Origin: Sporosarcina sp. E16_8
GTDB taxonomy: Bacteria > Bacillota > Bacilli > Bacillales_A > Planococcaceae
Reading direction: 5' to 3'
Assembly (NCBI RefSeq): GCF_017347095.1
Contig: NZ_JADPRZ010000006.1
Location: 1-64,000, forward strand
Length of the DNA stretch: 64,000 bases
The notes beneath the pieces were generated by a model that was not told the DNA's origin, did no database searches, and was given only the letters and a program-made list of their open reading frames with translations. Each line of letters starts with the position of its first letter. The first letter of the stretch is position 1. The position numbers were made by a program, and so were the translations under genes. Positions 35,097 to 44,423 of the stretch are shown here, one piece after another.

Positions 35097-35516
35097 TTAA
35101 ATGTAAAACATATAACTATTGCGTTCATCTTTTTCACCCGATTTCATCAAATCTTCAATCGTTGTTGTATCGAGGACACTGCGAACCGCTTCACCTATTC
35201 GTTTCCAAAGTTCTTGTTGCGGAATATCGGATCCCTCTAGCCCTTCTACAACTTGGATGGGTCCTTCAAGAATCCGGATAACATCACCCGCAGTAATTTC
35301 TGTCGGCGGCTTAGCAAGCATATATCCGCCATAAGCGCCGCGAACACTTTTCACAATTCCACTGTTACGGAGCGGTGGAATTAGTTGCTCAAGATATGCT
35401 TCAGACAATTTCTGTTCTTCCGCAATTTTCCTTAGCGGTACTGGACCTTCTCCGAATTTAGAGCCAAGCTCAACAACAATTGTTAATCCATATCTGCCTT
35501 TTGTAGAAATCTTCAT
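35097..35516 (-). CDS. cymR: Rrf2-family cysteine metabolism repressor CymR
   Basis: CymR represses cysteine uptake and synthesis genes, acting with CysK in B. subtilis. The N-terminal winged helix is MKISTKGRYGLTIVVELG... and continues through LSEAYLEQLIPPLRNSGIVKSVRGAYGGYML. There is no Cys cluster, so unlike IscR it does not bind an Fe-S centre. Length is 139. It is the first gene of the cymR-yrvO-mnmA group, divergent from rarA. Confidence 0.93.
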   Translation of the reverse strand: MKISTKGRYGLTIVVELGSKFGEGPVPLRKIAEEQKLSEAYLEQLIPPLRNSGIVKSVRGAYGGYMLAKPPTEITAGDVIRILEGPIQVVEGLEGSDIPQQELWKRIGEAVRSVLDTTTIEDLMKSGEKDERNSYMFYI

Positions 35517-35549
35517 ATCTATCCCGTCCTTTTACGATTGCTTCAAAAT

Positions 35550-35558
35550 ATTATAGCA
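35550..35558 (-). promoter_or_regulatory. Extended -10 promoter of cymR (candidate)
   Basis: On the minus strand TGCTATAAT gives a consensus -10 with the TGn extension, about 34 bases upstream of the cymR start. No good -35 is seen at 17 bases. Confidence 0.5.
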
Positions 35559-35647
35559 TAACTGACCTGCAAGCTTCCTTAATATGATTTGCGTTTGTCT
35601 AACGTGTATACTAGAGGAACGGATGTACTAGGTCAGGAGTGAATAAT

Positions 35648-36934
35648 TTGCATAATGAACCATTGGCGTTTCGAATGCGCCCAAGAACTATAGATGAGAT
35701 TGCTGGACAAAAGGATATTATTGGTGAAAAGACGGCGCTGTACCGAATGATAAAAAATGGTCATGTACCTTCAATGTTGTTGTACGGCGAACCGGGAATC
35801 GGTAAAACGTCACTTGCCCACGCAATTGCCGGTACTTGCAATCTGCCTTTCATCGCCATGAATGCGACAGTTTCGGGGAAGAAAGATGTCGAAGACGTAG
35901 TTGCAGAATCGCGAATTACAGGGAAAGTTCTACTATTCTTAGATGAAATTCATCGTTTCAATAAATTACAGCAAGATACATTACTGCCACACGTCGAAAG
36001 CGGCGCAATCGTCTTGATAGGAGCGACAACGGAAAATCCTTACCACGACGTCAATCCCGCCATACGTTCCAGATGCGGTGAAATCCGACAATTATCCAGA
36101 TTAGAACCTGAAGATCTAATGGAAGTACTCCAAAATGCTATGTCGGATGAAGAACGCGGGCTTGGGAAAATGGTGATAGACATAACAGCTGTTCAGCTTA
36201 CCTTGATTGCAGAAGGCGTCAACGGTGATGCTCGCAAAGCGTTAACTGTTCTTGAATCTGCTGTTTCTGCCAGTGATGAAGTCGATGGCAAAATGGTCAT
36301 TGAAGACTGGCTACTTGAAAACTTGCTTGGACGCATCGGTTTATTCGGGGATAAAAAAGGCTCTCATTTTTATAATTTATTGTCCGCACTTCAAAAGTCG
36401 GTCCGCGGCAGTGACGTCAATGCCGCTATCTATTATCTCGCAAATCTTCTCGAGACTGGCGATTTAATAGCTGTAAATAGGCGCTTGCTTGTGATGGCTT
36501 ATGAAGATATCGGATTAGCTTCACCTGAGGTTGGACCGCATGTACTGGCGGCGACAGAAGCTGCGGTGAAGCTTGGTATGCCGGAAGCACGTATCCCTCT
36601 CGCAAGCGCTGTTATCGAAATGTGCCTGGCCTCTAAATCGAATTCAGCTTATAAAGCATTCGACGCGGCTGTAAAAGCTATTAACGAGGGCAAAGTAGGA
36701 GATATTCCATTACATTTACGGGACGCACATTATGCCGGTGCAGCAAAGCTAGGTCACGTCGGCTACAAATACCCGCATGACACACCGCTCGGTTCGTTCG
36801 GAGGGTGGACTAACCAGCAATATTTACCCGATAAATTAAAAAACACGGAGTTTTACAAGCCAGTTATGGCAGGCGAAGAAAAAAAGATGGCCGCAATTTA
36901 TGATAGGTTGAAAGAATTTCGAAAAAAGAAGTGA
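35648..36934 (+). CDS. rarA: Replication-associated recombination protein RarA (MgsA, AAA+ ATPase)
   Basis: RarA is an AAA+ ATPase of the clamp-loader type that acts at stalled forks. Walker A is LLYGEPGIGKTSLA (about 46-59), Walker B FLDEIHRFNK, sensor 1 IGATTENPYHDV. The C-terminal tetramerisation region includes KGSHFYNLLSALQKSVRGSD and DAHYAGAAKLGHVGYKYPHD. Length is 428. The TTG at 35648 lies 6 bases after CAGGAGTG; the GTG at 35639 is within that site. It is divergent from cymR. Confidence 0.94.
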   Translation: MHNEPLAFRMRPRTIDEIAGQKDIIGEKTALYRMIKNGHVPSMLLYGEPGIGKTSLAHAIAGTCNLPFIAMNATVSGKKDVEDVVAESRITGKVLLFLDEIHRFNKLQQDTLLPHVESGAIVLIGATTENPYHDVNPAIRSRCGEIRQLSRLEPEDLMEVLQNAMSDEERGLGKMVIDITAVQLTLIAEGVNGDARKALTVLESAVSASDEVDGKMVIEDWLLENLLGRIGLFGDKKGSHFYNLLSALQKSVRGSDVNAAIYYLANLLETGDLIAVNRRLLVMAYEDIGLASPEVGPHVLAATEAAVKLGMPEARIPLASAVIEMCLASKSNSAYKAFDAAVKAINEGKVGDIPLHLRDAHYAGAAKLGHVGYKYPHDTPLGSFGGWTNQQYLPDKLKNTEFYKPVMAGEEKKMAAIYDRLKEFRKKK

Positions 36935-37267
36935 CAGTGTAAAACCCATCCTAAATGAATTCACCTATATAGTTGGCACTTAACAAATACATTGTTCTTC
37001 CAACACCGCTTTGTTGCTAGATTTGTTCGTTAAGCGGGTGAGTATACCACCTAGTTAACTCTAAATAAGTAGTGCTTAATAGATAGCAGGGTTTTCAAGT
37101 ATAAATTACCCTCTAAGTGTCTGCATCTCCAATGCGATGTGAATATCTCCCAGATTACGACACCTTTCAGAATGAAAGGTTCGTGATGTCACAACCAGTT
37201 TCTTATGCAGGGTATACGTTTTCGGTCAACATAGTATGTTCGATGTAGTTGTAGGGTTCTTATCTAT
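36935..37267. other. Intergenic region after rarA without recognised gene
   Basis: No ORF with a ribosome site was found on either strand. It contains TGAATTCACCTATATAG near 36957, faintly like the ends of the family B repeat, and a short inverted pair (ACCTTTCA with TGAAAGGT near 37160-37180). No rho-independent terminator directly follows rarA. Confidence 0.4.
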
Positions 37268-37304
37268 TGAAAAAGTAGGGAAACCATTCTTCTGGTTTCC
37301 CTAC
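37268..37304 (-). terminator. Terminator of the penicillin-binding protein gene
   Basis: GTAGGGAAACCA and TGGTTTCCCTAC form a perfect 12-bp stem with a six-base loop, followed by T5 on the minus strand. Confidence 0.9.
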
Positions 37305-37306
37305 TT

Positions 37307-39460
37307 TTATTTTCCAGGTTCTTTTTTAGGAGCCTGAATGATTGGTTGCTCGGCTGCTGTAGAAATTTCTTCCTTAGCCCTTTTTACTTTCAGTTTAAAA
37401 TATTCGTCAACAGCTTGCTGGATAACCTTATTTTGTGCGCCACTCGTGTGATCTCCCGGCTTTGTAGTAATGTTTGGGATAAGGATTGCATAAGCAATTT
37501 CCGGATTTTCGTAAGGTGCAAAACCAACGTGTGATAAATTGATTGTTGATTTCCCTGAGCTAAATGCTTGTGCGGTTCCCGTCTTCCCTGCTCCATCATA
37601 GTCTTTTCCAGCAAAAAGATTCGAGGCCGTTCCTTTAGGTTCATAATACACGTAATGCATACCACGCTTCACTTGATCAATTTCCGCATCAGTACTCTGA
37701 ATTTTGTTTAAGATATTGACCTCTGTTTCTTGGATTAGAGGTCCCAGAATTTTACCGTCCTCAGATGGTTCGCGAATTTCTTTTAATACTTTCGGTGCTA
37801 TACGATAACCACCATTTGCAATTGTTGAGACGTATTGAGCCAGTTGAAGTGTTGTATAAGTATCGAACTGTCCGATGGATAAATCCAATAAAATACCTAT
37901 TGAATTACTATCGCCAATCAGACCGCCTGACTCTCCCGGTAAGTCAATTCCGGTTTTTGTTCCAAGTCCGAAAGACGCAAAAGATTGTCGGAACGTATCG
38001 AATGCAATTTTTCTAACACGTGCGGAGTCTTCTGAGCCTTTGTTAGAATTCGCCATAGCTAATGCAATACGAAACATATATACATTCGAAGACCTACCGA
38101 TTGCTTCAATATCAGTTACAGCAACCCTAGAGTTTTGATTAAACAGGGATCTTTTTGTAATACCACCGACTCTAATTGGTTCATCTATCTTCGTTTCGCC
38201 GATACGTACTACACTTTCCTGATACCCCGTAAGAAGTGTTGCCATCTTAACTGTTGATCCCGCCTCGTGAAGTGCAGTGAACGCACCAAATGCGTAGTCC
38301 CATATTTCGAACTTGCCTGTTTCCGAATTAGTAACAACTTGCTTGCCAACAAGTGAAAGTACTTCACCGTTATTCGGATTCATCATAACTAGGAAAGCCC
38401 TGTCCAATTCTCCGGTATTTGGCCCTCTTTTCAATTCCAACAGTTTATCCGATACAATATTTTCAAGTATCTGATTCAGTTCACTATCAATCGTCAGAAT
38501 AAGATCCTTGCCAGGTTCGCCTTGTCGGATCGTTTTCGTTTCTACGATACGCCCGCTCCGATCTTTAATATTCTTAACAATTGTTTTTTGCCCTTTTAAT
38601 AATTCTTCATAATATTGCTCAATATAACTTTTTCCAACACGGTCATTTCTTGAATAGTCCCGCGCCAAGAAATAATTCTCACGAGATTTAGGAATACCTT
38701 CAATGGGGCTAGTGGTTGTCCCTAGAATCGCATTGTCTGATCTCCTCACACGTTCCCAATCTGTCGTTGTATCAACGCCTGGCAACTCTCCTAGGCGTTC
38801 AGATACAGTTGCGAATTCCTCATCCGTCACATTTCCACTTTTCACTATTTGTGGGGAGTACGCATAGCCCGACATCATTTCCCTATAAATCGCAAGTACT
38901 TCTAGCTCCGCTTCCGTGAAAGAATTAATTTCCTCTTTCGTAATTCGTTCTCGAGTAAGACTATTAATCTTAAGCTGCAATTCCGTCCGCGAAAGCTCAC
39001 TATCCTTTTCAAGTCGCTCTTGTTCCTTTTGAGAAACTTTTTCCGATGCTGCTTTTGAATTCTTTAAAATCCAAAAGTCCCTCTTATCCCCAGTAGTGAT
39101 CCTTTTTGTCTCTTGTTCAATCAAGATCGCAAGATGCTCAGCGACTTTTAGCATATCTGCTGAAGTCGTCGACGTCATTTTCGTATATGTAATGGCGTTT
39201 TTCGGATCGTTATCAACCAGAACACGCCCCATGCGGTCAAATATTTTTCCCCTTGGCACGCTTGAGTTGACTGGAATTTCTTCTGTTTTTTCCAACGCAA
39301 GGGAATACTCTTCACCTTTAAAGATTTGTAAATAACCAAGGCGAAAAATGAGCAATGAAAAAAGAACAAAGATTGAAAAGAATAGGAAGTTCATTCGGAA
39401 TACGACTTGTTTTCGTTGGCTTATTTTAGCCTGATCCGCCTTGCGTATCTGTTTTTTCAT
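37307..39460 (-). CDS. Class B penicillin-binding protein (PbpA/PbpH-like transpeptidase)
   Basis: This high-molecular-weight class B PBP cross-links peptidoglycan and resembles the rod-elongation enzymes PbpA and PbpH of B. subtilis. It has a membrane anchor at about 24-47, a long dimerisation domain (from SVPRGKIFDRMGRVLVDND), and a transpeptidase domain with active-site GSTVK, SSN in GRSSNVYMF and KTGTAQ. Length 717 matches PbpA (716). AAAGGGAGGGG precedes the ATG. It is a lone gene with its own terminator, far from greA-yrrS where B. subtilis has pbpI, so it is unlikely to be that gene displaced, though I cannot rule it out. Confidence 0.9.
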   Translation of the reverse strand: MKKQIRKADQAKISQRKQVVFRMNFLFFSIFVLFSLLIFRLGYLQIFKGEEYSLALEKTEEIPVNSSVPRGKIFDRMGRVLVDNDPKNAITYTKMTSTTSADMLKVAEHLAILIEQETKRITTGDKRDFWILKNSKAASEKVSQKEQERLEKDSELSRTELQLKINSLTRERITKEEINSFTEAELEVLAIYREMMSGYAYSPQIVKSGNVTDEEFATVSERLGELPGVDTTTDWERVRRSDNAILGTTTSPIEGIPKSRENYFLARDYSRNDRVGKSYIEQYYEELLKGQKTIVKNIKDRSGRIVETKTIRQGEPGKDLILTIDSELNQILENIVSDKLLELKRGPNTGELDRAFLVMMNPNNGEVLSLVGKQVVTNSETGKFEIWDYAFGAFTALHEAGSTVKMATLLTGYQESVVRIGETKIDEPIRVGGITKRSLFNQNSRVAVTDIEAIGRSSNVYMFRIALAMANSNKGSEDSARVRKIAFDTFRQSFASFGLGTKTGIDLPGESGGLIGDSNSIGILLDLSIGQFDTYTTLQLAQYVSTIANGGYRIAPKVLKEIREPSEDGKILGPLIQETEVNILNKIQSTDAEIDQVKRGMHYVYYEPKGTASNLFAGKDYDGAGKTGTAQAFSSGKSTINLSHVGFAPYENPEIAYAILIPNITTKPGDHTSGAQNKVIQQAVDEYFKLKVKRAKEEISTAAEQPIIQAPKKEPGK

Positions 39461-40058
39461 AACACCCCTCCCTTTCTCAGTTACTTATTTTGAATTGTAT
39501 CGTTAATATTAGAACTATTACGTGTATTGACTTTCGCGGAAGTATTTAACTCTATTACTAAATAAGAATCGGCTACCCTTATAGAGTTCCGAATCGGTCA
39601 CAAATTTACCACATGTGCTTTCCAATACCCCCCTCACCAATAGCTCGAATGGTTTCTTGTTTAGAACAGTTAAAAAGGAGACTATTGAAAATAACACGTT
39701 TATTCCGCACGTAAAATACCCCTCTATACTTTACCTAAAAACTTCATTCTTATAGTGGATACTACGACTGAGAGAGGAAGGTTGATCAACTATGGTGCCA
39801 TAGAGCCCATTCGTTAGTCCGACTCCAACAACTGCGGTGCATCACAAACTGTCGCATCCAATATCGGTATCACTCACGGCAGATTAGTCCTACTCTGGTT
39901 ACTGCACCAGCCTTGCCTCTATTCTTTGATGGATGGAGCTGTTTTCTGATTTATCTATCCATTTAACATGATCCTTCTCAAGGCTCAGTCTTTATTCGTT
40001 ATGCGCTAGTAGTTTTTTATCTTCATGGAAGTTGAAGTACAAAAGAGGTTACTTTAAT
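39461..40058. other. 598-base region upstream of the PBP gene, no gene recognised
   Basis: No frame with a ribosome site and sensible composition was found. The stretch around 39750-39960 is richer in GC than its flanks and reads like a decayed coding or structured segment, but I could not match it. The PBP promoter must lie near 39480-39600; no confident box was found. Confidence 0.35.
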
Positions 40059-40247
40059 TTAAAACGGTCCATTTTGTTGGTCCTGTCGTGCTATTTCCCG
40101 TAGAGTATCGGCTCCCGCTGCGTTCTGATTCAATGACTTTTCCTGTTCATTAAAATCATATTTTCGCCCAGTTAATAAATCAACAAGATAGCTGGCTACA
40201 AGCAAAGTTACAACGAAACCCCAGAAAACCCACATCACCCAATGCAT
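40059..40247 (-). CDS. Small membrane protein, hypothetical (62 aa)
   Basis: A hydrophobic helix at residues 4-24 is followed by a basic-to-acidic soluble tail with EQEKSLNQNAAGADTLREIA. GGGAGGG lies six bases before the ATG, a strong signal. I do not recognise a family. It is the most downstream gene of a run of small membrane ORFs on this strand. Confidence 0.75.
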   Translation of the reverse strand: MHWVMWVFWGFVVTLLVASYLVDLLTGRKYDFNEQEKSLNQNAAGADTLREIARQDQQNGPF

Positions 40248-40347
40248 TACATTCCCTCCCTTTTCAATATATACGTTGCGTTCTGCTAAAAATTACGTTT
40301 GTTTTACCAATTAAAGTAATCTGACCATCTAGTTGAAGAAGTAGATA

Positions 40348-40650
40348 TTAATTAGAAAAACTCATACTTCTGTTTCTAACGAATTCGAGTATATAGAAAT
40401 TAATGATTGTAATTATTGGAATAAAAAATACCAGTACTACTATACCTAAACTACCTAAAAATCCTTCTGTCTGTTTATGAAATGTATTAACGTCCAACTT
40501 GTAAAGTAGGATTGTTGCTATTGACAAAACAAGTGAATTTACACCAAATGCAACTAACCTCGCTTGCCATTTTTTGTTTTTCATTTTTAATAACCAAATA
40601 GAACTTAGCGTAGAAGCGAGTAAAGAAAATACCAAAATAATGATAAACAC
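40348..40650 (-). CDS. Small membrane protein with three predicted helices (100 aa)
   Basis: Three hydrophobic segments (about 1-20, 33-52 and 64-88) are joined by short charged loops (KMKNKKWQAR). The GTG at 40650 follows AGGAGGGG by 8 bases; the GTG at 40659 lies within that site. No family is recognised. It is AT-rich compared with the core genes. Confidence 0.65.
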   Translation of the reverse strand: MFIIILVFSLLASTLSSIWLLKMKNKKWQARLVAFGVNSLVLSIATILLYKLDVNTFHKQTEGFLGSLGIVVLVFFIPIITIINFYILEFVRNRSMSFSN

Positions 40651-40744
40651 TATTTTCACCCCTCCTAACTTAAGTAATCTGCCCTGTTCGTCAAAAAGCG
40701 TTCCTTATAGTTCTGTCACATTATCAAAAAGTATCAGTTCATCA

Positions 40745-40825
40745 TTAACTAAAACTCAACGTCGATGAATTGTAAGCCGATAATATTGAAATAGCTAACA
40801 AGGCTAATACAATAACTTTTTTCAA
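40745..40825 (-). CDS. Possible 26-aa secreted or signal-type peptide
   Basis: The frame starts with TTG, AAGGAG about 9 bases upstream, and encodes MKKVIVLALLAISILSAYNS followed by STLSFS. The shape is a complete signal peptide (basic start, hydrophobic core, Ser-Ala-Tyr) with almost no mature part. It could be a pheromone-like peptide, a toxin-type membrane peptide or chance. The non-ATG start lowers confidence. Confidence 0.35.
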   Translation of the reverse strand: MKKVIVLALLAISILSAYNSSTLSFS

Positions 40826-40867
40826 TGTTTTTAACTCCTTCTGCCTTTTAGTAATAGAGCGTCCCCG

Positions 40868-41014
40868 TTAGTGCAACATATTAAATACTAAAGCAATTAG
40901 ATACAGTGGAACTCCTACAATTAACATCCCAGCAATAAGATAACAAATACACTTGAAAATAAACTTCAAGACATCATAGATAGCACCAGCTAAATCGTCA
41001 ATATACCTTGCCAT
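40868..41014 (-). CDS. Small membrane protein (48 aa), unknown
   Basis: The sequence begins MARYIDDLAGAIYDVLKFIF, has a hydrophobic span with a C-x-C pair (KCICYLIAG) and ends VFNMLH. AAGGAGGG is six bases before the ATG, so translation is well supported. No family is recognised. It is the third of the consecutive small ORFs on this strand. Confidence 0.65.
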   Translation of the reverse strand: MARYIDDLAGAIYDVLKFIFKCICYLIAGMLIVGVPLYLIALVFNMLH

Positions 41015-41152
41015 TTCTATCCCTCCTTAACCTGCCTCGCCTGCAGAAAGGCGTATTCACTTGGTGTATAAACGCACCCGTTACTTTAAGTACACCCTTT
41101 CACAATCTCCACTACATAATAAGTAAGGGGTGATTTAATCCTTTTTGCATTA

Positions 41153-41299
41153 TTAATTAATTTTTCTATCTTGTGAACTGGTATTTGAAATCGACTTTTC
41201 TGTTCTGTCACGATATACAATTAGAGTTATTCCATTTAAAACGATAGTAACGACGAGAAGAACTGCTGCCACGAATTCCACAGCGCCTGTTGTATCCAT
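41153..41299 (-). CDS. Possible small membrane protein (48 aa)
   Basis: The frame encodes MDTTGAVEFVAAVLLVVTIV, continuing hydrophobic to LIVYR, then a charged tail ending SQDRKIN. One membrane helix, N-out charge pattern. No good ribosome site lies at the proper distance (AGGAT is about 14 bases off), so it is less certain than its neighbours. Confidence 0.45.
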   Translation of the reverse strand: MDTTGAVEFVAAVLLVVTIVLNGITLIVYRDRTEKSISNTSSQDRKIN

Positions 41300-41776
41300 T
41301 AGAGCAAATCAATCCTATCAATTCCCCTTTCTTGTTCGATATTTCCGCCCTTTAGCACACTAATATAATAAGGCACCGCAACACTTCTAATTACATTTTC
41401 AGATGATTGATGATGCATCCCTGATCGGGAGATTAAAACTTTGCACAATCCATACTCACTTTAATGCTCCGTGATTTAGAAAAGTGTCGGACTTAACGAT
41501 TTGCCCTTTTTCTCCATCCACTGTTTAAACATTCTTTAAGTCTCGTTTGGAATCTGCTGTTACATTTGACATTGCGTTTTAAAGCTATTCTTCCCTCACC
41601 ATTTAATTCCAATCCTTCTAGTACTAGTACGTTTATCATGACTGAATAGTTTCATTAATTAAAAATGAACATTCATTTCACTTCAGTTTAACGTAACATT
41701 AATTTGATATTAATTACTCCGTGACTGATAATTCGATGCCCTTTGCGCTATACTGTAATAGAAAAAAGATGACTCA
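41300..41776. other. AT-rich intergenic region without recognised gene
   Basis: No convincing ORF. The segment AATAAGGCACCGCAA (about 41369-41383) resembles AATAGGGTGCCGCAA at 42091-42105, and AGTTTCATTAATTAAA (41648) resembles AGTTTCATTGATTAAA (42349), so the two flanks of the 58-aa ORF may be related, decayed duplicates. Confidence 0.35.
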
Positions 41777-41953
41777 ATGTTTAAAAACAAAAAGTACTGG
41801 ATTCTTATGCCGCCTTTTTTGATTTTTGGAATAGCTTTAATCACCTATCTGCCAAGAAAATATTCACCTTATTCATTTTTAGTAGTATTATTTTTTGGGG
41901 TTATTTACTATCTTCGGGATTATCTCGAAAAGAAGAATCTTACTAAAAAATGA
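41777..41953 (+). CDS. Possible small membrane protein (58 aa)
   Basis: The frame encodes two hydrophobic helices (about 8-23 and 33-46) with basic ends (MFKNKKYW and LEKKNLTKK). The ribosome site is poor (AAAGATG), but a terminator follows 70 bases on. Similar two-helix proteins of unknown role are common in Bacillales. It is read opposite to the other small ORFs here. Confidence 0.45.
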   Translation: MFKNKKYWILMPPFLIFGIALITYLPRKYSPYSFLVVLFFGVIYYLRDYLEKKNLTKK

Positions 41954-42425
41954 TTCCGTTCAATTGATCTGAATATACGTCTACATTTCATAAATTTTGC
42001 GCGTTGTATAATTTGCAACAAAAAAGCCGAATTCCCTAATACATAGGAATTCGACTTTTTTATTCATTCACTTTCTATTATATTAAGATAATAGGGTGCC
42101 GCAATGACTCTTCATTTTATTGAAAGTAATGTTAATTAAACAATGCCAATTGCTCTAATTTAGTTAAATCGCTGAAGTCTTCATTTCATATGATTATTTC
42201 AGGAACGCCTCTCTGACCATTATTTTCACGGCTTTCAAAAAAAAATCAGAAAAGCACTTATCTTATGTACTGTGATTCTGCATTACACGCCTTCCCTGTT
42301 ACTTGATTTAAGGAATCTTTCTACCATCGATACGTTATTGTGATTGAGAAGTTTCATTGATTAAATGAATAGAACTCTGCACAATTAATTCTTAGCATCT
42401 TGTTCCTAAAATCCAGTAAATATAA
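41954..42425. other. Intergenic region, terminator only
   Basis: Apart from the hairpin at 42020-42062 I see no gene or clear site. Composition is AT-rich. See the neighbouring region for weak shared segments. Confidence 0.35.
42020..42062 (+). terminator. Terminator after the 58-aa ORF
   Basis: GCCGAATTCC and GGAATTCGAC pair with one mismatch; A6 precedes and T6 follows, so it may work in both directions. Confidence 0.7.
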
Positions 42426-43163
42426 TCACGGTCGAACATATTTAATCAACAAAGAAATTAGGAATACACTGAGGAAAAAAGAATCTATAATTCTAACGAC
42501 CAATATCCCGTAACTGATAATCGAAACAGGGTCAATCAGATTCCACAGGAAAACAAATAGTCCTGTTAAAAGCGATATAGAAGACCAAAAAACAAGTTTA
42601 CGCTTAGAAGAAATAGGAGTATGGTTATATTTCCTTTGAGATAAGGCCCTATAATACATGTAAACTAAAATCATAGTAATCCCAATTAATGTACTCCCAT
42701 GTTGTAAAAATTTATACAAAGGTATAGTAAAGCCATACATACTATAGCTGTGAGTAAATAAAGCAGGGAATTTTAATACCATATACCCATTTATATGAGT
42801 GAAAGAATCCCATATAACATGAGTTAACATACCGAATAGCGCAGAATAACAAAATACAATAACCTTTACTGTCAAAGTTGAATCTACTTTTTTTATATAC
42901 GTATCTTGTAGATATTCTGGTAAATGATTGAATAGAATTTGATGCACAAATATATGGTAAACAAAATAAATGAATGTCACCAAGGGTAAATTAAACAAAA
43001 CGAACCCAGTAAAGGTATGTCCAATCTCGCCCATTGGTCGACCTCTCAAAAAGTATTCAAAATCGGGAGCCATACTACCGAATACGAGTGCAGAAAAGTT
43101 AATATAGTTACTTTTTCTTGAGAACGGAAGTATGGCTGCTGGGTGAGCAAAAGTAAGTGGCAT
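42426..43163 (-). CDS. DUF4184 integral membrane protein (245 aa)
   Basis: The start MPLTFAHPAAILPF and the early GSMAPDFEYFL are signatures of the DUF4184 family, membrane proteins of unknown function related in layout to YdjM-type metal-dependent hydrolases. About six hydrophobic segments are seen, and His residues in HVIWDSFTH could bind metal. AGGAGCG precedes the ATG. It is a single gene in the AT-rich island. Confidence 0.8.
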   Translation of the reverse strand: MPLTFAHPAAILPFSRKSNYINFSALVFGSMAPDFEYFLRGRPMGEIGHTFTGFVLFNLPLVTFIYFVYHIFVHQILFNHLPEYLQDTYIKKVDSTLTVKVIVFCYSALFGMLTHVIWDSFTHINGYMVLKFPALFTHSYSMYGFTIPLYKFLQHGSTLIGITMILVYMYYRALSQRKYNHTPISSKRKLVFWSSISLLTGLFVFLWNLIDPVSIISYGILVVRIIDSFFLSVFLISLLIKYVRP

Positions 43164-43330
43164 GATGTACGCTCCTAGTTGATTTGTTCAATTTTATTCC
43201 AGTGAAAAGTTCTAACGTAGTTATGTTGATGGTTATTGAATACAATTAGCATGAGAGCGGCTATTTTACATAAATTTCGCTACGCCCTATATCTTCAATA
43301 AAATATGACAGCCCGATCAAAGGTATGCAA

Positions 43331-43363
43331 AACCCTCCCTAAAAGTTAAACTTTTGGGAGGGT
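43331..43363 (-). terminator. Terminator of the lipoprotein gene
   Basis: ACCCTCCC and GGGAGGGT with inner AAAGTT/AACTTT pairing form a long stem, followed by TTTTG on the minus strand. Confidence 0.85.
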
Positions 43364-43379
43364 CATTGCTTAGTAATTT

Positions 43380-44201
43380 TTAGTTAGCTACGGCTTCCAG
43401 TAGTTCTGCCGGGACCTTTACGTCAGCCACATTATCATAGTGGCTATAAACCGCATTGATAGTTTGTTTAACTCGATGAGAATTACCATCAACTTGTACC
43501 ATTGAGTACGTTGTTGTATCGAGGGTCATTTTGAAATCAGTTACATAGAATGTTTTGCTATCGATTCCAATCACAATGTCAAATTTATTAATAAGAGGAA
43601 ACTCACTGTCCACTACATCTACATCCGTATCGCTGCCGTTATTCGACAGGTACAGTGTTTTTTTAAACTCTTTATATTGTTCTCTCGATAATGACAACCT
43701 TAAGTTAAAGCCATAGTCGATCGGTTCTAGCACAAAATCATTTTTAAAATCGTTGAAAAATGCCAAGTCCAGTGTTGGCTGCACAGTTTCAATCATCGAA
43801 CCGAACAATTCGGCAATCGAACCGGACTGCAACTCTTCCCACGCTTTTGTTTGGGTGTCTTTGATGATAACACGATCATCTACTTTATATACTTCTGCAT
43901 CCCATGGTTCCCCATTTAGCGGTTGCGGTCGTACTTTCACGCTCTGTTTAACTATTTCTGGTTGTAACATTGCATCTGAAGTCATTTCATATTTCACGCT
44001 ATATCTTTCTTCAGGTGCTGTAGTTTTCCAAAAATCATCATAAGAGATATGTGTGCGCACATTTTTCAATTTAGTAGATGATTCTTTCGCTTTTTCGAAA
44101 ACATCTTGTGCCGTTATCCCCTGTTTCGCCTCCACATTTCCGCATGCTGTTAATAAGAGTGCAACTAATCCAAAAACAAATACCTTAAACACTTTATTCA
44201 C
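43380..44201 (-). CDS. Lipoprotein, DUF6612-like (273 aa)
   Basis: A lipoprotein signal peptide ends in the lipobox LTAC (Cys near 20). The rest is a soluble beta-rich domain that resembles LolA/LppX-type lipoproteins annotated as DUF6612 in Bacillales (VRTHISYDDFW, YSVKYEMTSDAMLQP, ending VNAVYSHY-like sequence). It would be anchored on the outside of the membrane. The GTG at 44201 is about 9 bases after AAAGGG. Function is unknown. Confidence 0.8.
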   Translation of the reverse strand: MNKVFKVFVFGLVALLLTACGNVEAKQGITAQDVFEKAKESSTKLKNVRTHISYDDFWKTTAPEERYSVKYEMTSDAMLQPEIVKQSVKVRPQPLNGEPWDAEVYKVDDRVIIKDTQTKAWEELQSGSIAELFGSMIETVQPTLDLAFFNDFKNDFVLEPIDYGFNLRLSLSREQYKEFKKTLYLSNNGSDTDVDVVDSEFPLINKFDIVIGIDSKTFYVTDFKMTLDTTTYSMVQVDGNSHRVKQTINAVYSHYDNVADVKVPAELLEAVAN

Positions 44202-44284
44202 ACACAAACACCCTTTCTAGCAATCAAAGTTCATTTTCATAAGCAGCACTCTATTATACCCCTACCTATATTTTGGTGACAAGA

Positions 44285-44421
44285 ACAAATGCGCCTGTTC
44301 AGAGGCGGCAGGAATAAGACGGGTAAAGGAAGGTGGTCTAAGTTAGTGACTTTGTGTCGCAACAAGGAGGTATGAAGTTCAATCTCTCCCTACTACGTGA
44401 CCTACATCCTGTTGGCCCGCG
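44285..44421. repeat. Dispersed repeat, family A copy
   Basis: It contains AAATGCGCCTGTTCAGAGGC, GTGTCGCAACAAGGAGGTATG, AGTTCAATCTCTCCC and GACCTACATCCTGTTGGCCC, matching the inverted copy at 14937-15020 and the start of the copy at 19858. Confidence 0.7.
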
Positions 44422-44423
44422 GT

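Noticed and set aside
39740..39960. Riboswitch upstream of the penicillin-binding protein gene
   Set aside because: The segment is GC-richer than its flanks but I could not find the core of any known riboswitch or a following terminator.
41363..42110. A pair of repeats bounding a mobile element around the 58-aa ORF
   Set aside because: The shared segments (GGCACCGCAA with GGGTGCCGCAA, and AGTTTCATTRATTAAA) are short and imperfect, with no transposase between them.
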